Origin: Chloroflexota bacterium
Lineage (GTDB): Bacteria; Chloroflexota; Anaerolineae; UBA2200
Length of the DNA stretch: 38,837 bases
Direction: 5' to 3'
NCBI GenBank assembly: GCA_030607875.1
Contig: JAUWJD010000036.1
Location: 1-38,837, forward strand
Shown here: positions 8,441 to 16,620 of the stretch, piece by piece
How the letters are laid out: each line of letters opens with the position of its first letter
Numbering within the stretch: position 1 is the first letter of the stretch
The notes under the pieces: model-generated
Told to the model about the DNA's origin: nothing
Databases searched by the model: none
Seen by the model: the letters and a program-made list of their open reading frames with translations, nothing else
Translations under genes and position numbers: made by a program

Positions 8441-8819
8441 GTTATACCTCCTGGAAAACGCACCCCCTGACACAGCCTCGGGCAGCATGGTGCATTTTCG
8501 CATCAGAGCGTTTGCGGAACGATGGTGCGATTGTCATTCTAGCATCATCATTGGGAATCGGCAAGTGCCAAGGATTGGAAATCCCTGGCTAAAAGTGAAA
8601 AGTGCCCTCAGGCACTCAGGCACTGGTTTGCCAGTCCCCGAAGGGGCAGCTCAATTTCATCTGGCGAGTTCATTGGGCAGCCATTGCCCCCAAAATGAAC
8701 TACACCTGTACATGAGTACATGATGTCACGGCCGTTCGAAAGTCGGTCGCCCGCACGATTATGTGTCACTTCTGATAGCAGGTCTGAGCGCAGCGACACT
8801 TGCACCCTGTTCGAGCCGC

Positions 8820-8891
8820 CTCAGCCGAAGGTGTCGTCCCCTCAGCCGAAGGTGTCGTCCCGAGACAGGGCGAGACAGGGCGAGACAGGGC
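8820..8891. repeat. Two short tandem repeat blocks
   Basis: A 21-bp unit starting CTCAGCCGAAGGTGTCGTCC occurs twice head to tail (8820-8840, 8841-8861). It is followed directly by three copies of CGAGACAGGG (8861-8890). Confidence 0.9.
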
Positions 8892-8985
8892 AGGCTGCGC
8901 CGCCGAAGGGCCCCGCAGGGGGCGACCTCCCTCCTTCGTCGAGAGACTAGGGAGACGCCGCAGAGCCCTGACGCTCCGCGCAGTG

Positions 8986-9056
8986 CACAGGGAGTGCAGA
9001 GGAAGCAGAGCCATGGAAGGCCGCTCTGCTCCCTCTGTACCCTCTGTTCCCTGTGT
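8986..9056. repeat. Imperfect purine/pyrimidine inverted repeat
   Basis: A purine-rich arm CACAGGGAGTGCAGAGGAAG... (8986-9011) faces a pyrimidine-rich arm GCTCTGCTCCCTCTG... (9023-9056) that is its imperfect reverse complement. The right arm itself is built of degenerate CCCTCTGT-like units. Confidence 0.65.
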
Positions 9057-9150
9057 AGCCTCTGGGGGGCGCGGGGTCTGTGGTATGGGACGTGGGCCAA
9101 GCCGTGACCATACCGCGCCAGGTCGCTGCAGGATGCGCGTGGAGTGAGCA

Positions 9151-9186
9151 AGACCTTTGGGGTTTCCAACCAAACCCCAAAGGTCT
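9151..9186. repeat. Perfect 15-bp inverted repeat with 6-nt loop
   Basis: AGACCTTTGGGGTTT (9151-9165) and AAACCCCAAAGGTCT (9172-9186) are exact reverse complements around CCAACC. It lies far from any gene and lacks a T tract, so it looks like a dispersed palindrome rather than a terminator. Confidence 0.9.
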
Positions 9187-9434
9187 CACATCGCGCAGAT
9201 GACGCGCAGGATGGTGTGGGATCGGTGCCCAGACTGTGCACACTGAGCGCACTGAGCACAGTACGCCGCATTCGGCACATGACAAGGAGTGGAGGGCACA
9301 GGCGAAGTACGCGCCTAGGCGCAGCGTGGCAAGGCACAACCACGGATTTGATGCTGCTCAATCTCTTGTGAGGCTGGTCAAGACCGTCTAGCAGCAGGCC
9401 CTGGGGGTTCTGGGGGCTGCAAGGGGCCTGTCGC

Positions 9435-9650
9435 GGTACAGTATCTTTGGCTCAGGGAATTGGGTCCCGAGAGCAGATGGGTGCAAAGCAGGGTATGTAG
9501 CATAGCCCCTTGCAGTTCGTCCCGCTTGACGGGGTGGGCGTTACGGACGGGGACAAGCCCCTATGCTACATAAGGGAGCGCATTGACACAGCAATCGAGC
9601 CGTGTCGGTACTGATGCAGCATTTCCTGAACGAAAGATACACTACCCCTG
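9435..9650. repeat. Dispersed repeat element, copy 1
   Basis: About 215 bp shared with 28514-28720: GGTAC.GTATCT.TGGCTCAGG..., GTCCCGAGAGCAGATG, a central hairpin, AGCAATCGAGCC, and a 3' part GATACACTACCCC. The centre has a perfect 12-bp inverted repeat TATGTAGCATAG (9494-9505) / CTATGCTACATA (9561-9572). No coding capacity is apparent, so it resembles a non-autonomous (MITE-like) or REP-like element. It ends 11 bp before the promoter of the island's first operon. Confidence 0.8.
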
Positions 9651-9661
9651 TCGCGCTTCAG

Positions 9662-9690
9662 TTGTCATATGTTCACCAAACGGCTATAAT
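9662..9690 (+). promoter_or_regulatory. Sigma-70-type promoter for the NTase/restriction gene run
   Basis: TTGTCA (9662-9667) and TATAAT (9685-9690) are separated by 17 bp. A start near 9697 leaves a leader of about 73 nt before the ATG at 9770. No other obvious promoter is seen before hsdS, since the genes from 9770 to 16414 overlap or nearly abut. Confidence 0.7.
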
Positions 9691-9769
9691 GGTGGTGTAT
9701 GCCAGAGAAGACATAGCCTCATGTGTCTCACAACTGTCGCCTGCGAAGATGGAAGCCGAGGGAGAGAAC

Positions 9770-9895
9770 ATGATCGAGATCCGCGCTGGGCAGATCATCC
9801 AGGATGCGGCGGCCAACCTCCATCCGGAGGAGCGGATAGAGGTGCGCTACCTGGTGCCGGTGGCAGACATCACCGACAAGGGAGACAAAGCATGA
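9770..9895 (+). CDS. Small protein of unknown function (41 aa), antitoxin-like position
   Basis: A 41-aa ORF beginning MIEIRAG and ending DKGDKA. The ribosome-binding sequence GGAGAG (9761-9766) supports ATG 9770. The frame can be opened further upstream to 9602, but that would enter the promoter and repeat. Its stop TGA overlaps the ATG of the next gene (ATGA at 9892-9895), implying translational coupling. I recognise no domain. Its place before a nucleotidyltransferase suggests a small regulatory or antitoxin-like role (inference). Confidence 0.6.
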   Translation: MIEIRAGQIIQDAAANLHPEERIEVRYLVPVADITDKGDKA

Positions 9896-10188
9896 GCGAT
9901 TCAAGTCCACACCGCAGAACGCCCCTGCTCTTCCCCGACACTCGTCCCGAGGCCGAAGCGGTACTGATCGGGCTGCTGCGCCAGGCGCCGCCATGGCGCA
10001 AGTTGCACATGGTGGCCCAAATGAACCAGACCGTGCGGACGCTTGTGCTCAGCGGACTGCGTGCACGCCATCCTGAGGCCACCCCACAGGAGTTGCGTCG
10101 TTGCCTGGCCGACCTACTGCTCGGTCCCGATCTGGCTTCTCGTGCCTATGGCCCGTCGAAAGCAGAGGAGTCCCCCGATGCTCTCTGA
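9892..10188 (+). CDS. Hypothetical protein (98 aa) linked to nucleotidyltransferase
   Basis: A 98-aa helical protein with the recognisable stretch [20 protein letters not shown] and a later [16 protein letters not shown]. Similar short proteins are often found directly before AbiEii-type nucleotidyltransferases in Chloroflexota-like genomes (from memory, not checked). It overlaps the preceding gene by 4 bp and the following gene by 11 bp, so the three form one translational unit. A role as antitoxin or partner of the nucleotidyltransferase is inferred. Confidence 0.75.
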   Translation: MSDSSPHRRTPLLFPDTRPEAEAVLIGLLRQAPPWRKLHMVAQMNQTVRTLVLSGLRARHPEATPQELRRCLADLLLGPDLASRAYGPSKAEESPDAL

Positions 10189-10753
10189 ACCGGTAGCCGT
10201 AACGTTCTTGGTTATTGAGGCCTTGGAGGCGTTGGACGTGCCGTACCTGATCGGTGGGTCACTGGCCAGTGCTATACACGGTGTGGCGCGGGCAACTTTG
10301 GACACCGACCTGGTGGCCGATTTGCGTTCCGAGCACGCGGAACGACTGGCCCGGGCCCTGAGCGACGCTTTCTACGTGGATGTTGAGGCCATCCAGGATG
10401 CCATCCGGCACCACAGCAGCTTCAACGTCATCCACCTGCAGACGATGTTCAAAGTGGACGTTTTTGTGCTCAAGGAGCGTCCTTTTGACCACGCGCAGTT
10501 TCAACGCCGGAGGGCCGAGGTGATCGCCACCGATCCAGAACGTACGGCCTACGTGGCCAGCGCTGAGGACACTATTCTGGCGAAACTGGAATGGTACCGG
10601 CAGGGTGGCGAGGTCTCGGGGCGGCAATGGCGCGATGTACTGGGGGTGCTCAAAGTGCAGGCGGAGCGGCTGGATCTGGTTTATCTGCGCCGCTGGGCGG
10701 CGGCGCTGGGGGTAACCGACCTGTTGGAGAGAGCCTTGAGCGAGGCAGGATAG
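10178..10753 (+). CDS. Nucleotidyltransferase-fold protein (AbiEii/MNT-like)
   Basis: A 191-aa minimal nucleotidyltransferase-like protein. The GGS motif is at [13 protein letters not shown] (about 23-35), followed by the metal-binding acids in LDTDL (Asp42, Asp44) and a third acid in FKVDVF (Asp94). This is the pol-beta superfamily pattern found in AbiEii toxins and MNT antitoxins. GAGGAG (10165-10170) precedes ATG 10178, which lies inside the end of the 98-aa gene. It may act as a toxin or as a modifying partner in a toxin-antitoxin-like pair; the acceptor substrate is unknown. hsdR starts 11 bp downstream. Confidence 0.8.
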   Translation: MLSEPVAVTFLVIEALEALDVPYLIGGSLASAIHGVARATLDTDLVADLRSEHAERLARALSDAFYVDVEAIQDAIRHHSSFNVIHLQTMFKVDVFVLKERPFDHAQFQRRRAEVIATDPERTAYVASAEDTILAKLEWYRQGGEVSGRQWRDVLGVLKVQAERLDLVYLRRWAAALGVTDLLERALSEAG

Positions 10754-10764
10754 GAGCCGCAGGG

Positions 10765-13581
10765 GTGTCCAACCCTACTGAAGCTACAACCAGGAGACAG
10801 CTGATCGATCCAGCCCTGACAAGAGCTGGCTGGGACGTCAGCGACGCCGAGCAGGTCGGCATCGAAATCCCTGTTGACGGGTTTGACCCCACGGCGTGGG
10901 AAGCTCTCAAGGCCAAGCTCAAGCGCCTGCACGAGCAAGGGGCGCCCTATGAGACATCTCTGCCCAAGGGAGTCTGTGACTATGCCCTCTATCGTGCCAA
11001 CGGCGAGATCATTGCCGTCGTCGAAGCCAAGCGAACCTCCGTCGACCCCCGACTAGCCGAAGCCCAGACCGAGTTTTACGTCACTGAGCTGGAGAAGCGG
11101 CAGAGCATTCGTCCGTTCGCCTTCATGAGCAACGGATACGACATCTACTTCTGGGACGTGGGCCGCGCCAACAAGCGGCTGGTCTGCGGCTTCTTCTCGC
11201 CCGATGATCTGGAGAACCAGCTCTATCTGCGCGAGAACAAGGTACCTCTCACGGCTGTGCCGGTGAACCTCGACATCACTGACCGGGCCTACCAGCAAGA
11301 AGCCGTTCGGCGGGTGTGCGAAGTCTTTGAGCAGGGCAAGCGGAAGGCGCTGCTGGTGATGGCCACTGGCACCGGCAAGACACGCGTGGCGATGTCGCTT
11401 GTGGACATCTTCCTGCGAAGCAACCAGGCACGCCGCATTCTCTTTGTTGCCGATCGCGATGCGCTGGTGAGGCAGGCCACGGTAGAAGGCTTTGAGGATT
11501 ACATTCCTGCGGAACCCTGCACGCGCATCCGCACCTACGATATCGACAGAACCAATCGTTTGTACGTCGTCACTCTGCAGACACTGAGCAATTGCTTCGA
11601 AGAGTTCACCCCAGCCTTCTTTGATTTGATCATCTTTGACGAAGTCCACCGCTCCATCTTTAACAAATGGAATGAGGTGCTGCAGTACTTTGACGGTCGC
11701 ATGATCGGCCTGACTGCGACGCCGGCCGATTTCATCGACCGCAACACCTTTCTGCAGTTCCAATGCGACGACAGGACGCCCACGTTTCTCTACGAGTACG
11801 ACCAGGCCGTTCGGGACGGCTATCTGGTGGAGTACAAGCTCTATGCGGCGCGAACCAAGTTCCAGCGCAGGGGCATCCGTGGCGTCGATCTCACCGAGGA
11901 AGAGCGCGATGCGCTCATTGAGCAGGGCATTGATCCCGACAGTCTCGACTATTCGGGCACAGACTTGGAGAAGCGGGTCAGCAACAAGGACACCATGCGC
12001 AAACAGTGGCAAGAGTTCTGGGACGTGTCCTTGAGTGACGAGTCAGGCCAGCTGCCTGGCAAGACCATCGTCTTTGCCATGACCCAGAAACATGCGCTGC
12101 GCCTGGCCCAGGTGTTCGAAGAGATGTTTCCACAGCATCCGGGGCTGGCACGAGTCATCACCTACAAGTCTGAGCACAAGGGCGACCTGATAGACGGCTT
12201 CAAGAAAGAGAACTTGCCCCGTGTTGCCATCTCCGTAGACATGCTGGAAACCGGGGTCAACGTCCCGGAAGCCGTGAACCTCGTGTTCATGCGGCCGGTG
12301 CACTCCCGCATCAAGCTGGAGCAGATGATCGGCCGCGGCACTCGAACGCACGAGACGTGCACCCATCCGGAATGGCTGCCCGACGGCCACAAGGATCACT
12401 TCCTGATCGTCGACTTCTGGGAGAATGACTTTACCAAGAATCCACAGGAGCACGAGCAGCGGACGCTGCCAGTGCTCGTTCGCATCTTCAATACCCGCCT
12501 CAAGCAGCTCCGCTTGTTCCTCGATGATCAGCAGTCAGCCGATGCCCAGGGCGTCATGGCGGGCCTACGGTCGCAGATTGCACTGATCCCGGTCGACACG
12601 TTCTCGGTCAAGCGCATCTATCATGAGATTGAGGACGCCTGGCAGGGCACATTCTGGCACCATCTGACCGCGAACGACCTGGACTTTCTCGAGCGCAGAG
12701 TGGCGCCGCTCCTGCGCTACGCTCCTGCGGGCGACGTGCCAGCAGCAACGTTCACCCACAAGGTGGAGCAACTCAAACTCCAGATTCTGACGGGCGCGGA
12801 CACTGCCAAGACCGCCAAGTCGATCGCTGAGGACGTCAGGCTCGTGATGCACACTGTGGTCGACGACCCCACGCGCGAGGAGACGGCGCGCCTGTGCCTG
12901 ACGCCGGCCTTGCAACAGGCGACTCCGGCGCAGCTCAACGATGTCATTGACCACCTCGCTGTGCAGATGAAGAACCGCAAGAGGCGCGACACGTTCCTTG
13001 AGTTGGATCTCCCCGACTACATCGAGCTCCGCGGCTACATCTGGCTGCGCGAGGGCCAAGAGAAGATCTACGTCCAAGAGTATCGCGAGCGCGTTGAGCA
13101 GAGAATCCTGGAGCTTGACAGGACCCACCCGACGCTGCGGGCCATTGAGCGTGGCCAGGCGGTCACTGACCTCCAACTCGTCGAGCTGGAGCGCACTCTG
13201 CGACACGAGTTGGGCGACGAACTCGAGTTCTCGGAAGCGACTATCCGCTCTGCCTACGGCTTAAAGGTGGGCAGCCTGATCGAGTTCGTCAGGCACATCT
13301 GGGCCCTTGAGGGAGTGCCTGACTACGCGGACATCATCCGCCGGCAGTTTGATCTCTACATCGCCCAACATCGTTTCAACGGCGACCAAATTCGGTTCCT
13401 GCGCGTGGTGGCAAGCGTGCTGGCGCGCAAGAGAAAGCTCGTTCTGGCCGACTTGTACGATACTCCCCTGACGCTCTTTGGCCACGATGCCGTGGACCAG
13501 TGGTTCACCGCGCCTCAGGTGGAGCACTTGCTCACCTTCGCCGATAGCCTCGCTGTGGTAGGAGGACAACTTGCTCACTGA
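10765..13581 (+). CDS. hsdR: Type I restriction enzyme, R subunit (HsdR, EcoEI-like)
   Basis: A 938-aa DNA-translocating and cleaving subunit. An N-terminal nuclease region (about 1-130) contains the DYALYRANGEIIAVVEAK segment, a D...ExK-type site. The superfamily 2 helicase core has Walker A MATGTGKT (199-206), DEVH (292-295), LTATP, and motif VI QMIGRGTRT (520-528). The C-terminal part (about 620-938) fits the EcoEI R C-terminal domain. GTG 10765 is preceded by GGAG (10753-10756) and gives the conserved N-terminus; the longer frame to 10591 lies inside the nucleotidyltransferase gene. Its end overlaps the start of hsdM. Confidence 0.95.
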   Translation: MSNPTEATTRRQLIDPALTRAGWDVSDAEQVGIEIPVDGFDPTAWEALKAKLKRLHEQGAPYETSLPKGVCDYALYRANGEIIAVVEAKRTSVDPRLAEAQTEFYVTELEKRQSIRPFAFMSNGYDIYFWDVGRANKRLVCGFFSPDDLENQLYLRENKVPLTAVPVNLDITDRAYQQEAVRRVCEVFEQGKRKALLVMATGTGKTRVAMSLVDIFLRSNQARRILFVADRDALVRQATVEGFEDYIPAEPCTRIRTYDIDRTNRLYVVTLQTLSNCFEEFTPAFFDLIIFDEVHRSIFNKWNEVLQYFDGRMIGLTATPADFIDRNTFLQFQCDDRTPTFLYEYDQAVRDGYLVEYKLYAARTKFQRRGIRGVDLTEEERDALIEQGIDPDSLDYSGTDLEKRVSNKDTMRKQWQEFWDVSLSDESGQLPGKTIVFAMTQKHALRLAQVFEEMFPQHPGLARVITYKSEHKGDLIDGFKKENLPRVAISVDMLETGVNVPEAVNLVFMRPVHSRIKLEQMIGRGTRTHETCTHPEWLPDGHKDHFLIVDFWENDFTKNPQEHEQRTLPVLVRIFNTRLKQLRLFLDDQQSADAQGVMAGLRSQIALIPVDTFSVKRIYHEIEDAWQGTFWHHLTANDLDFLERRVAPLLRYAPAGDVPAATFTHKVEQLKLQILTGADTAKTAKSIAEDVRLVMHTVVDDPTREETARLCLTPALQQATPAQLNDVIDHLAVQMKNRKRRDTFLELDLPDYIELRGYIWLREGQEKIYVQEYRERVEQRILELDRTHPTLRAIERGQAVTDLQLVELERTLRHELGDELEFSEATIRSAYGLKVGSLIEFVRHIWALEGVPDYADIIRRQFDLYIAQHRFNGDQIRFLRVVASVLARKRKLVLADLYDTPLTLFGHDAVDQWFTAPQVEHLLTFADSLAVVGGQLAH

Positions 13582-15284
13582 TCCCAAACTGCGCTCTCAA
13601 GTCGATCAACTCTGGGACAAGCTCTGGACCGGCGGGCTCTCCAACCCGATGGACGCTATCGAGCAGCTCTCGTACCTGCTCTTTCTCAAGCGGATGGATG
13701 ACATCGAGAACCGGAACGAGCGCCAGGCCAGAAGGCGCGGGCTTCCCTACGAGCCCCACACCCCTGCGGCAATGCGCTGGGGACACTGGACCAAGTTCAA
13801 AGCCGATGATGCGTTGGCCCACGTCAGAGAGGGCATCTTTCCCTGGTTCAAGGAGATGGGCGAAGAGGGCAGCTCCTTCGAGCGCTACATGAAGACGGCC
13901 GAGTTCAAGATCAACAAGGCCAGTCTGCTGATCGAAGCCTGCAAGGCCATCGATCAGATGCGCATCTCCGCGCAGAACCAGGACGTGCAGGGCGACCTGT
14001 ACGAGTACCTGTTGGGGAAGTTGACCATCGCCGGACGCGCCGGCCAGTTCCGCACGCCGCGACACATCATCCGCATGATGGTCAAGATGAATCGACCCCA
14101 AGGCAGGGGAGAACATCGGAGATCTGGCGGCTGGCACCTGCGGGTTCCTGGTCCACGCGTACCAGCACATCTTGGAGAGAAACACGTCGCCCGAAATCCT
14201 GGAGTATGACGACGAAGGCGTGCCCCACAATCTGATCGGCGACCTGCTGGACGATGAGCAGCGGGCGTTCCTGCAGAACGACGCCCTGCGGGGCTACGAT
14301 AACGACTCGGGGATGACGATGCTGCGCATCGGCGCGATGAATCTTATGCTGCACGGCATCGAGAACCCCCGCTTCTTCTATATGGACACGCTGTCCAAGG
14401 ACTTTACTCAGACACGGGAATACGACGTCATCCTGATGAATCCGCCGTTCAAGGGGGCGGTGGACAAGGACGACCTCAGCCCCACCCTGCCCGGCAACAC
14501 GCGCCGCTCAGAGCTGCTCTTCTTGCACCTCATTCTGCGTGGCCTGGACATGGGAGGACGCTGTGCGGTCATCGTGCCCGATGGCGTGCTGTTCGGTTCC
14601 AGCCGCGCCCACCGCGCGATCCGCGAGAAGATCATTGAGGAGAACCGCCTGGACGGCGTTGTCTCCATGCCTGCCGGCGTGTTCAGACCCTATGCGGGCG
14701 TCTCCACGGCGGTGCTCCTGTTCACGCGCGGTGCGAGGACGGACCGCATCTGGTTCTATGACATGGCCCACGATGGCTTCTCGCTGGACGACAAGCGACA
14801 ACCTGTGCCGGAGAACGACATCCCTGACATCCTGGAACGCTGGCGGAATCGTCACGACGCTGACTTCCAGTCTCAACGCGCGGCACGCCTGGAGGCACTG
14901 AGGCGCGAGGTCGCGCCGCTCAAAGCCAGGCGCCTGGAGTTGCAGGCCGACATCAACCGCCTGACGTTCGAGAAGGCTATTGCCCCAGAGGGTGAAGAGG
15001 CCAAAGACGCCAACCATGCACTTGATGCGGTCAAGGACGTGATGAACGAACTCGAGGCCCAGATCGCGCCTCTCCAGGCGCACATCGATCAGCTGACGCG
15101 CCAGTTCTGGGTGACCAAGGGACAAGTGGCAGCCAACAAGCACGATCTCTCAGCGAGTAGGTATCGCCAGGTAGAGCAAGATGAGGTCTACTACGAGTCG
15201 CCACAAACAACGATGGACCGTTTGCTGGTGCTGGAGCGGGCGATGGCGGACGAAGTGCGAGCCCTTGAGAGGTTACTTGGATGA
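13571..15284 (+). pseudogene. hsdM: Type I DNA methyltransferase (HsdM), frameshifted near 14090
   Basis: The gene would encode about 570 aa. The first part (TTG start with GGAGG at 13561-13565, reading to a false stop at 14209) has the HsdM N-terminal domain and HIIRMMVKM. The rest continues in the +1 frame to 15284. Removing one A at 14090/14091 joins MVKM to IDPKAGENIGDLAAGTCGFL, restoring SAM motif I (Asp at about 184). NPPF (about 290-293) is the catalytic motif of N6-adenine methylases. The distal part has a coiled coil (about 435-505). If the shift is real, the type I enzyme lacks modification and, since HsdR acts only with M2S, probably restriction as well. A sequencing or assembly error remains possible. 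Confidence 0.88.
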
Positions 15285-16414
15285 GATCGCTCCGACTCTC
15301 GAAGGTCGCAGAGATCGTCATGGGGCAGAGCCCGCCATCATCTACGTACAACTCGGTAGGCGACGGGTTGCCTTTCTTCCAGGGAAAGGCAGAGTTCGGG
15401 GACCTGTATCCAAGCGTGCGCATGTTCTGCTCCAAGCCGCTGAAAGTAGCTGAGGCTGGTGACATTCTGGTCTCGGTGAGAGCGCCCGTTGGCCCGACGA
15501 ACATCAGTCCAGGGAGATCCTGTATCGGGCGGGGGCTAGCTGCAATACGGCCTTTGAAAGGTCTCAATTCAACATACTTGCTCTACTTCCTCCGCTACCA
15601 TGAACCAGAGTTGGCCCAGGCGGCAACAGGATCGACGTTCCCGGCAATCAGCCGGAGCGACCTTGAAGGAATCCGAATCCCTCTCGTCGCTCTGCCCGAA
15701 CAGAAGCGCATCGCTGCCATCCTGGACAAAGCGGATCGCCTGCGCCGCCTGTGCCGCTACGCCCTGGAGCTGAGCGATACGTTCCTGTCGTCGGTGTTCT
15801 TGGAGATGTTCGGAGACCCGGTGACGAATCCGATGGGGTGGCCCAGAGGCACCATTGCGGAACTGGGCCGAGTGCAAACTGGCAACACACCATCCAGGAA
15901 GGACCCACGCAACTATGGCGCCTGCATCGAGTGGATCAAGTCTGACAACATTGTCAGCGGCGAGATGTTCGTTACCAGAAGCCGTGAGATGTTGTCTAGG
16001 GAAGGCTTGCGGAAGGGACGATCTGTGCCGCCAGGCTCAGCTCTAGTGACGTGTATTGCGGGCAGTGCCACAACTATTGGAGATGTTGCGTTGACCGACC
16101 GGCGAGTGGCTTTCAACCAACAGATCAACGCCGTCACACCATACAGGGATGTAGATCCACGTTTCCTGTACGGGCTTCTTGGAGTTGCCAAGCAGCTCGT
16201 GCAGAGGCGCACCACCCGCGCCATGAAGCGGATGATCTCCAAGTCAAAGTTTGAGAGTCTCGAGCTGATTAAGCCTCCAATGGCTGTTCAGGAGGTGTTT
16301 GCTCGAGTCGTGAAGAGTCTTGAGCGCCTGCGCACCCAGCAACGCGCAGCCCAGCGCCAGGCAGACCCCCTCTTCCAAACGCTGCTGCACCGCGCATTTC
16401 GAGGGGAGTTGTGA
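15281..16414 (+). CDS. hsdS: Type I restriction enzyme specificity subunit (HsdS)
   Basis: A 377-aa subunit with two target-recognition domains (about 1-130 and 185-320), each followed by a conserved helical spacer: LPEQKRIAAILDKADRLRRL in the middle and a similar helix before the C-terminal LLHRAFRGEL. HsdS chooses the bipartite DNA site for the HsdM2S complex. The ATG overlaps the hsdM stop (ATGA at 15281-15284). The gene looks intact despite the frameshift in hsdM. Confidence 0.92.
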   Translation: MRSLRLSKVAEIVMGQSPPSSTYNSVGDGLPFFQGKAEFGDLYPSVRMFCSKPLKVAEAGDILVSVRAPVGPTNISPGRSCIGRGLAAIRPLKGLNSTYLLYFLRYHEPELAQAATGSTFPAISRSDLEGIRIPLVALPEQKRIAAILDKADRLRRLCRYALELSDTFLSSVFLEMFGDPVTNPMGWPRGTIAELGRVQTGNTPSRKDPRNYGACIEWIKSDNIVSGEMFVTRSREMLSREGLRKGRSVPPGSALVTCIAGSATTIGDVALTDRRVAFNQQINAVTPYRDVDPRFLYGLLGVAKQLVQRRTTRAMKRMISKSKFESLELIKPPMAVQEVFARVVKSLERLRTQQRAAQRQADPLFQTLLHRAFRGEL

Positions 16415-16459
16415 TGGAAGGAATGGCGAACAGGCCTGGCTTCTGGACGGAGGATTGAC

Positions 16460-16558
16460 GTGCTGTGCACAAAGCCAATCGCTCGAATCGAATGCGGAGA
16501 CATCGACGACGAGCTGCTCGGTTCGTTCGGCAGAGTGCACCAGCTCCAGTCCTGCTAG
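16460..16558 (+). CDS. Possible 32-aa ORF between hsdS and the OLD nuclease gene
   Basis: GTG 16460 follows a strong GGAGG (16449-16453) at 6-bp spacing and opens a 32-aa frame containing ARIECGDIDDELLGSFGRVH, which reads like real protein sequence before an abrupt TAG. It may be a small gene or the start of a decayed one. The next 60 bp contain no continuation in that frame. No family is recognised. Confidence 0.3.
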   Translation: MLCTKPIARIECGDIDDELLGSFGRVHQLQSC

Positions 16559-16620
16559 GATATCCATGACAACCAACAGTGTCTTCGTACGACTGCTGGA
16601 CGGCCCAAGGAGTTGATCAC

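Larger units (their letters stand above)
8504..9434. other. Gene-free, repeat-rich intergenic region
   Basis: About 0.93 kb where I see no convincing gene. Reading frames here are composed of repeats and give low-complexity Arg/Ser-rich translations. It holds the tandem repeats, the imperfect palindrome and the 15-bp inverted repeat listed separately. Confidence 0.7.

Noticed and set aside
8820..8891. CRISPR array
   Set aside because: The units are directly adjacent without spacers; no array with regular spacers or cas genes was seen anywhere in the window.
8759..9361. 200-aa minus-strand and several overlapping plus-strand frames in the repeat-rich gap
   Set aside because: Translations are low-complexity, differ frame by frame, and follow tandem repeats; no ribosome-binding site or family resemblance.
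9583..9769. Longer upstream versions of the 41-aa and 98-aa proteins
   Set aside because: They would start inside the dispersed repeat and span the TTGTCA-TATAAT promoter.
14172..14209. Independent start (TTG 14172) for the second half of hsdM
   Set aside because: The coding similarity continues upstream of it in the same frame to 14091, so this is a frameshifted single gene rather than two genes.
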